Of a DNA stretch of 8,037 nucleotides, positions 6,836 through 8,037 are shown piece by piece (position 1 is the stretch's first letter; every line of letters starts with the position of its first letter). A program made the position numbers and the translations under genes. The DNA comes from JAWLFY01 sp964462125 (GTDB lineage Bacteria > Planctomycetota > Planctomycetia > Pirellulales > Pirellulaceae), in NCBI GenBank assembly GCA_964462125.1, contig CAYWXT010000256.1, positions 1 through 8,037 of the forward strand, in the 5' to 3' direction. Under the pieces are notes generated by a model that saw nothing but the letters and a program-made list of their open reading frames with translations, searched no databases and was not told the DNA's origin.

Positions 6836-6920
6836 TCACGGCGGAGGGTCCCTGTGTAAAATCGGCCATCTGGCACGGCAACGCCAATCTTTTGTCCTCC
6901 TCCACCAAGTGAGCCTCCGC

Positions 6921-8037
6921 ATGTCGATTGTCAGACGGCTGTCATTGTGGACCCTTGCCGGTTCCTTCGTCTCCGCTTTTCTCCTCGCCGGCGGAAAGTT
7001 ACCGGCGCAGGACGATCGGCGGCCGAATATCGTGTTCGCCTTCGCCGATGACTGGGGCCGCCAGGCGAGCGCCTATGCGGCGACCGATGATCCCGGCCAT
7101 GTCCATGATGTGGTGGAGACCCCGAATTTCGACCGCGTGGCAAACGAAGGGGTGCTGTTCCAGCAAGCCTTCGTGTCGGCTCCGAGCTGTACCCCTTGCC
7201 GCAGCGCCCTGCTGTCGGGCCAACACTTCTGGCGAACTGGGCGGGCGGCGATCTTGCTCGGGGCCGTGTGGGACGGGTCGCAGCCGGCCTATCCGCTGCT
7301 GCTCCGCGATGCCGGCTACCACATTGGCAAGACCTACAAGGTCTGGTCACCCGGCACCCCACGCGACGCGCCTTATGGCCGGGACGAACACCGGTATGAG
7401 AAAGCGGGACGCCGCTTCAACCAGTTCTCGCAAAACGTCGCCCGAATGATGGACAGCGGGAAGTCGCTGGAGGAGGCCAAAGGGGAGCTGTACGAGGAGG
7501 TGACGCAAAACTTCGACGACTTTCTCTCCGACCGGGAAGGGGATCAGCCGTTTTGCTACTGGTTCGGCCCGACGAACGTGCACCGTAAATGGATCCGCGG
7601 ATCGGGCAAGGCGATGTGGGGGATCGATCCCGATCAGCTGCAGGGAAAGATGCCGCCTTACTTGCCCGACGTGCCGGCAGTCCGCGAGGACTTGGCCGAT
7701 TACTTTGGTGAAATCGCTGCGTTCGACGTCGCTTTGGGATTGTTGATCGACCAGCTCGAGGAGATGGGCGAACTCGACAACACGTTGTTGGTCGTCAGTG
7801 GCGACCATGGGCCTCCCGGGTTTCCGCACGGCAAGTGCAACTTGTACGACTTCGGCGCCGCCGTGCCGCTGGCGGTTCGCTGGGGCAAGGCACCGGGTGG
7901 TCGTGTCGTCGATGACCTCGTCAGCCTGACCGATCTGGCTCCGACATTCTTGGAGCTCGCCGAAGTCACGACGCCGAATCAGATGACCGGCCGGAGCCTC
8001 GTCGACATACTCACGTCGGACCAGCAGGGCCGCGTCG
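6921..8037 (+). CDS. Secreted sulfatase, heparan N-sulfatase (SGSH)-like, C-terminus cut by window edge
   Basis: The frame is open for 372 residues from ATG 6921 to the edge. Residues 1-29 form a signal peptide (R5-R6, hydrophobic 8-23, likely cut after PA at 28-29), so the enzyme is exported. Active-site features seen: D43-D44 in FAFADDWG, the formylglycine signature C90-T-P-C-R94 followed by SALLSGQ, GKTYKVW (137-143) in place of GKWHL, H221 in TNVHRKW, D295-H296 in SGDHG, and K305 in HGKCNLYD. The CTPCR...SGQHFWR pattern with DHGPPGFPHGK resembles the sulfamidase/SGSH branch of S1 sulfatases rather than arylsulfatase A. An N- or O-sulfated glycan substrate is therefore likely but unproven. 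It differs clearly from the left-edge sulfatase, so the two are not recent duplicates. An in-frame GTG at 6909 is an alternative start; no good Shine-Dalgarno precedes either. Related proteins usually exceed 450 residues, so about a quarter or more is missing. Confidence 0.93.
   Translation, partial: MSIVRRLSLWTLAGSFVSAFLLAGGKLPAQDDRRPNIVFAFADDWGRQASAYAATDDPGHVHDVVETPNFDRVANEGVLFQQAFVSAPSCTPCRSALLSGQHFWRTGRAAILLGAVWDGSQPAYPLLLRDAGYHIGKTYKVWSPGTPRDAPYGRDEHRYEKAGRRFNQFSQNVARMMDSGKSLEEAKGELYEEVTQNFDDFLSDREGDQPFCYWFGPTNVHRKWIRGSGKAMWGIDPDQLQGKMPPYLPDVPAVREDLADYFGEIAAFDVALGLLIDQLEEMGELDNTLLVVSGDHGPPGFPHGKCNLYDFGAAVPLAVRWGKAPGGRVVDDLVSLTDLAPTFLELAEVTTPNQMTGRSLVDILTSDQQGRV

Larger units (their letters stand above)
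6590..6920. other. Divergent intergenic region with promoter and inverted repeat
   Basis: These 331 bases separate two divergently transcribed genes. They hold the ribosome site and probable promoter of the DUF1552 gene on the left and a strong inverted repeat pair in the middle. On the right is an 85-base leader of the plus-strand sulfatase with no convincing promoter or Shine-Dalgarno; a lone TAAAAT at 6857-6862 lacks a matching -35. Short open frames cross the region on both strands, but they translate the repeat and show no coding character, so I call no gene here. Confidence 0.7.

Noticed and set aside
6315..6908. A 197-codon minus-strand open frame
   Set aside because: It translates the inverted repeat and then runs out of frame through the start of the DUF1552 gene, with no family resemblance.
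6841..6920. A 7-bp inverted match (GCGGAGG / CCTCCGC) whose right half touches the ATG at 6921, a possible start-masking structure
   Set aside because: The loop is 66 bases and the stem only 7 bp with no extension; a chance match is likely.
1..8037. Search by eye for CRISPR arrays, tRNAs, phage or transposase genes and defence systems
   Set aside because: No regularly spaced repeats, tRNA-like cloverleaf, integrase or transposase motifs, or defence domains were seen; all large open frames are explained by the six genes listed.

Overview
The window looks like chromosomal DNA from a marine-type planctomycete (order Pirellulales, Rhodopirellula-like). The grounds are a high-GC sequence, two exported sulfatases, an adjacent DUF1552 / DUF1592-type cytochrome pair (families strongly expanded in Planctomycetota), and two short palindromic repeat pairs of a style I associate with these genomes. 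The assignment is an inference from gene families; there is no rRNA or other phylogenetic marker.

Layout. A secreted sulfatase on the minus strand (1-1241) loses its C-terminal end at the left edge. After a 122-base gap come four minus-strand genes that read 5'->3' from right to left. They are a twin-arginine-exported DUF1552 protein (5267-6589), a large exported c-type cytochrome with PA14 and DUF1587/1595/1592/1588/1585 modules (2959-5262), and the two-component ABC transporter fetA (2203-2886) and fetB (1364-2164). The first two genes are 4 bases apart and probably translationally coupled. The cytochrome and fetA are separated by 72 bases that are mostly a double hairpin repeat (2915-2959). 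fetA and fetB are 38 bases apart. To the right, a 331-base divergent intergenic region (6590-6920) carries a plausible sigma70-like promoter for the DUF1552 gene and a second, unrelated inverted repeat pair (6749-6835). A plus-strand sulfatase related to heparan N-sulfatases (6921-8037) then runs off the right edge.

How the genes may work together. The sulfatases are predicted to desulfate exported or extracellular sulfated glycans. The DUF1552/cytochrome pair is a recurrent planctomycete module of unknown biochemical function; its PA14 domain hints at carbohydrate binding. FetAB is known in E. coli as an iron exporter that protects against oxidative stress. Its position just downstream of a haem protein gene suggests, but does not prove, a shared redox or iron theme. 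I found no phage, CRISPR, toxin, defence or transposase gene. The most unusual structures are the two palindromic repeat pairs, one of which appears to supply the stop codon of the cytochrome gene.
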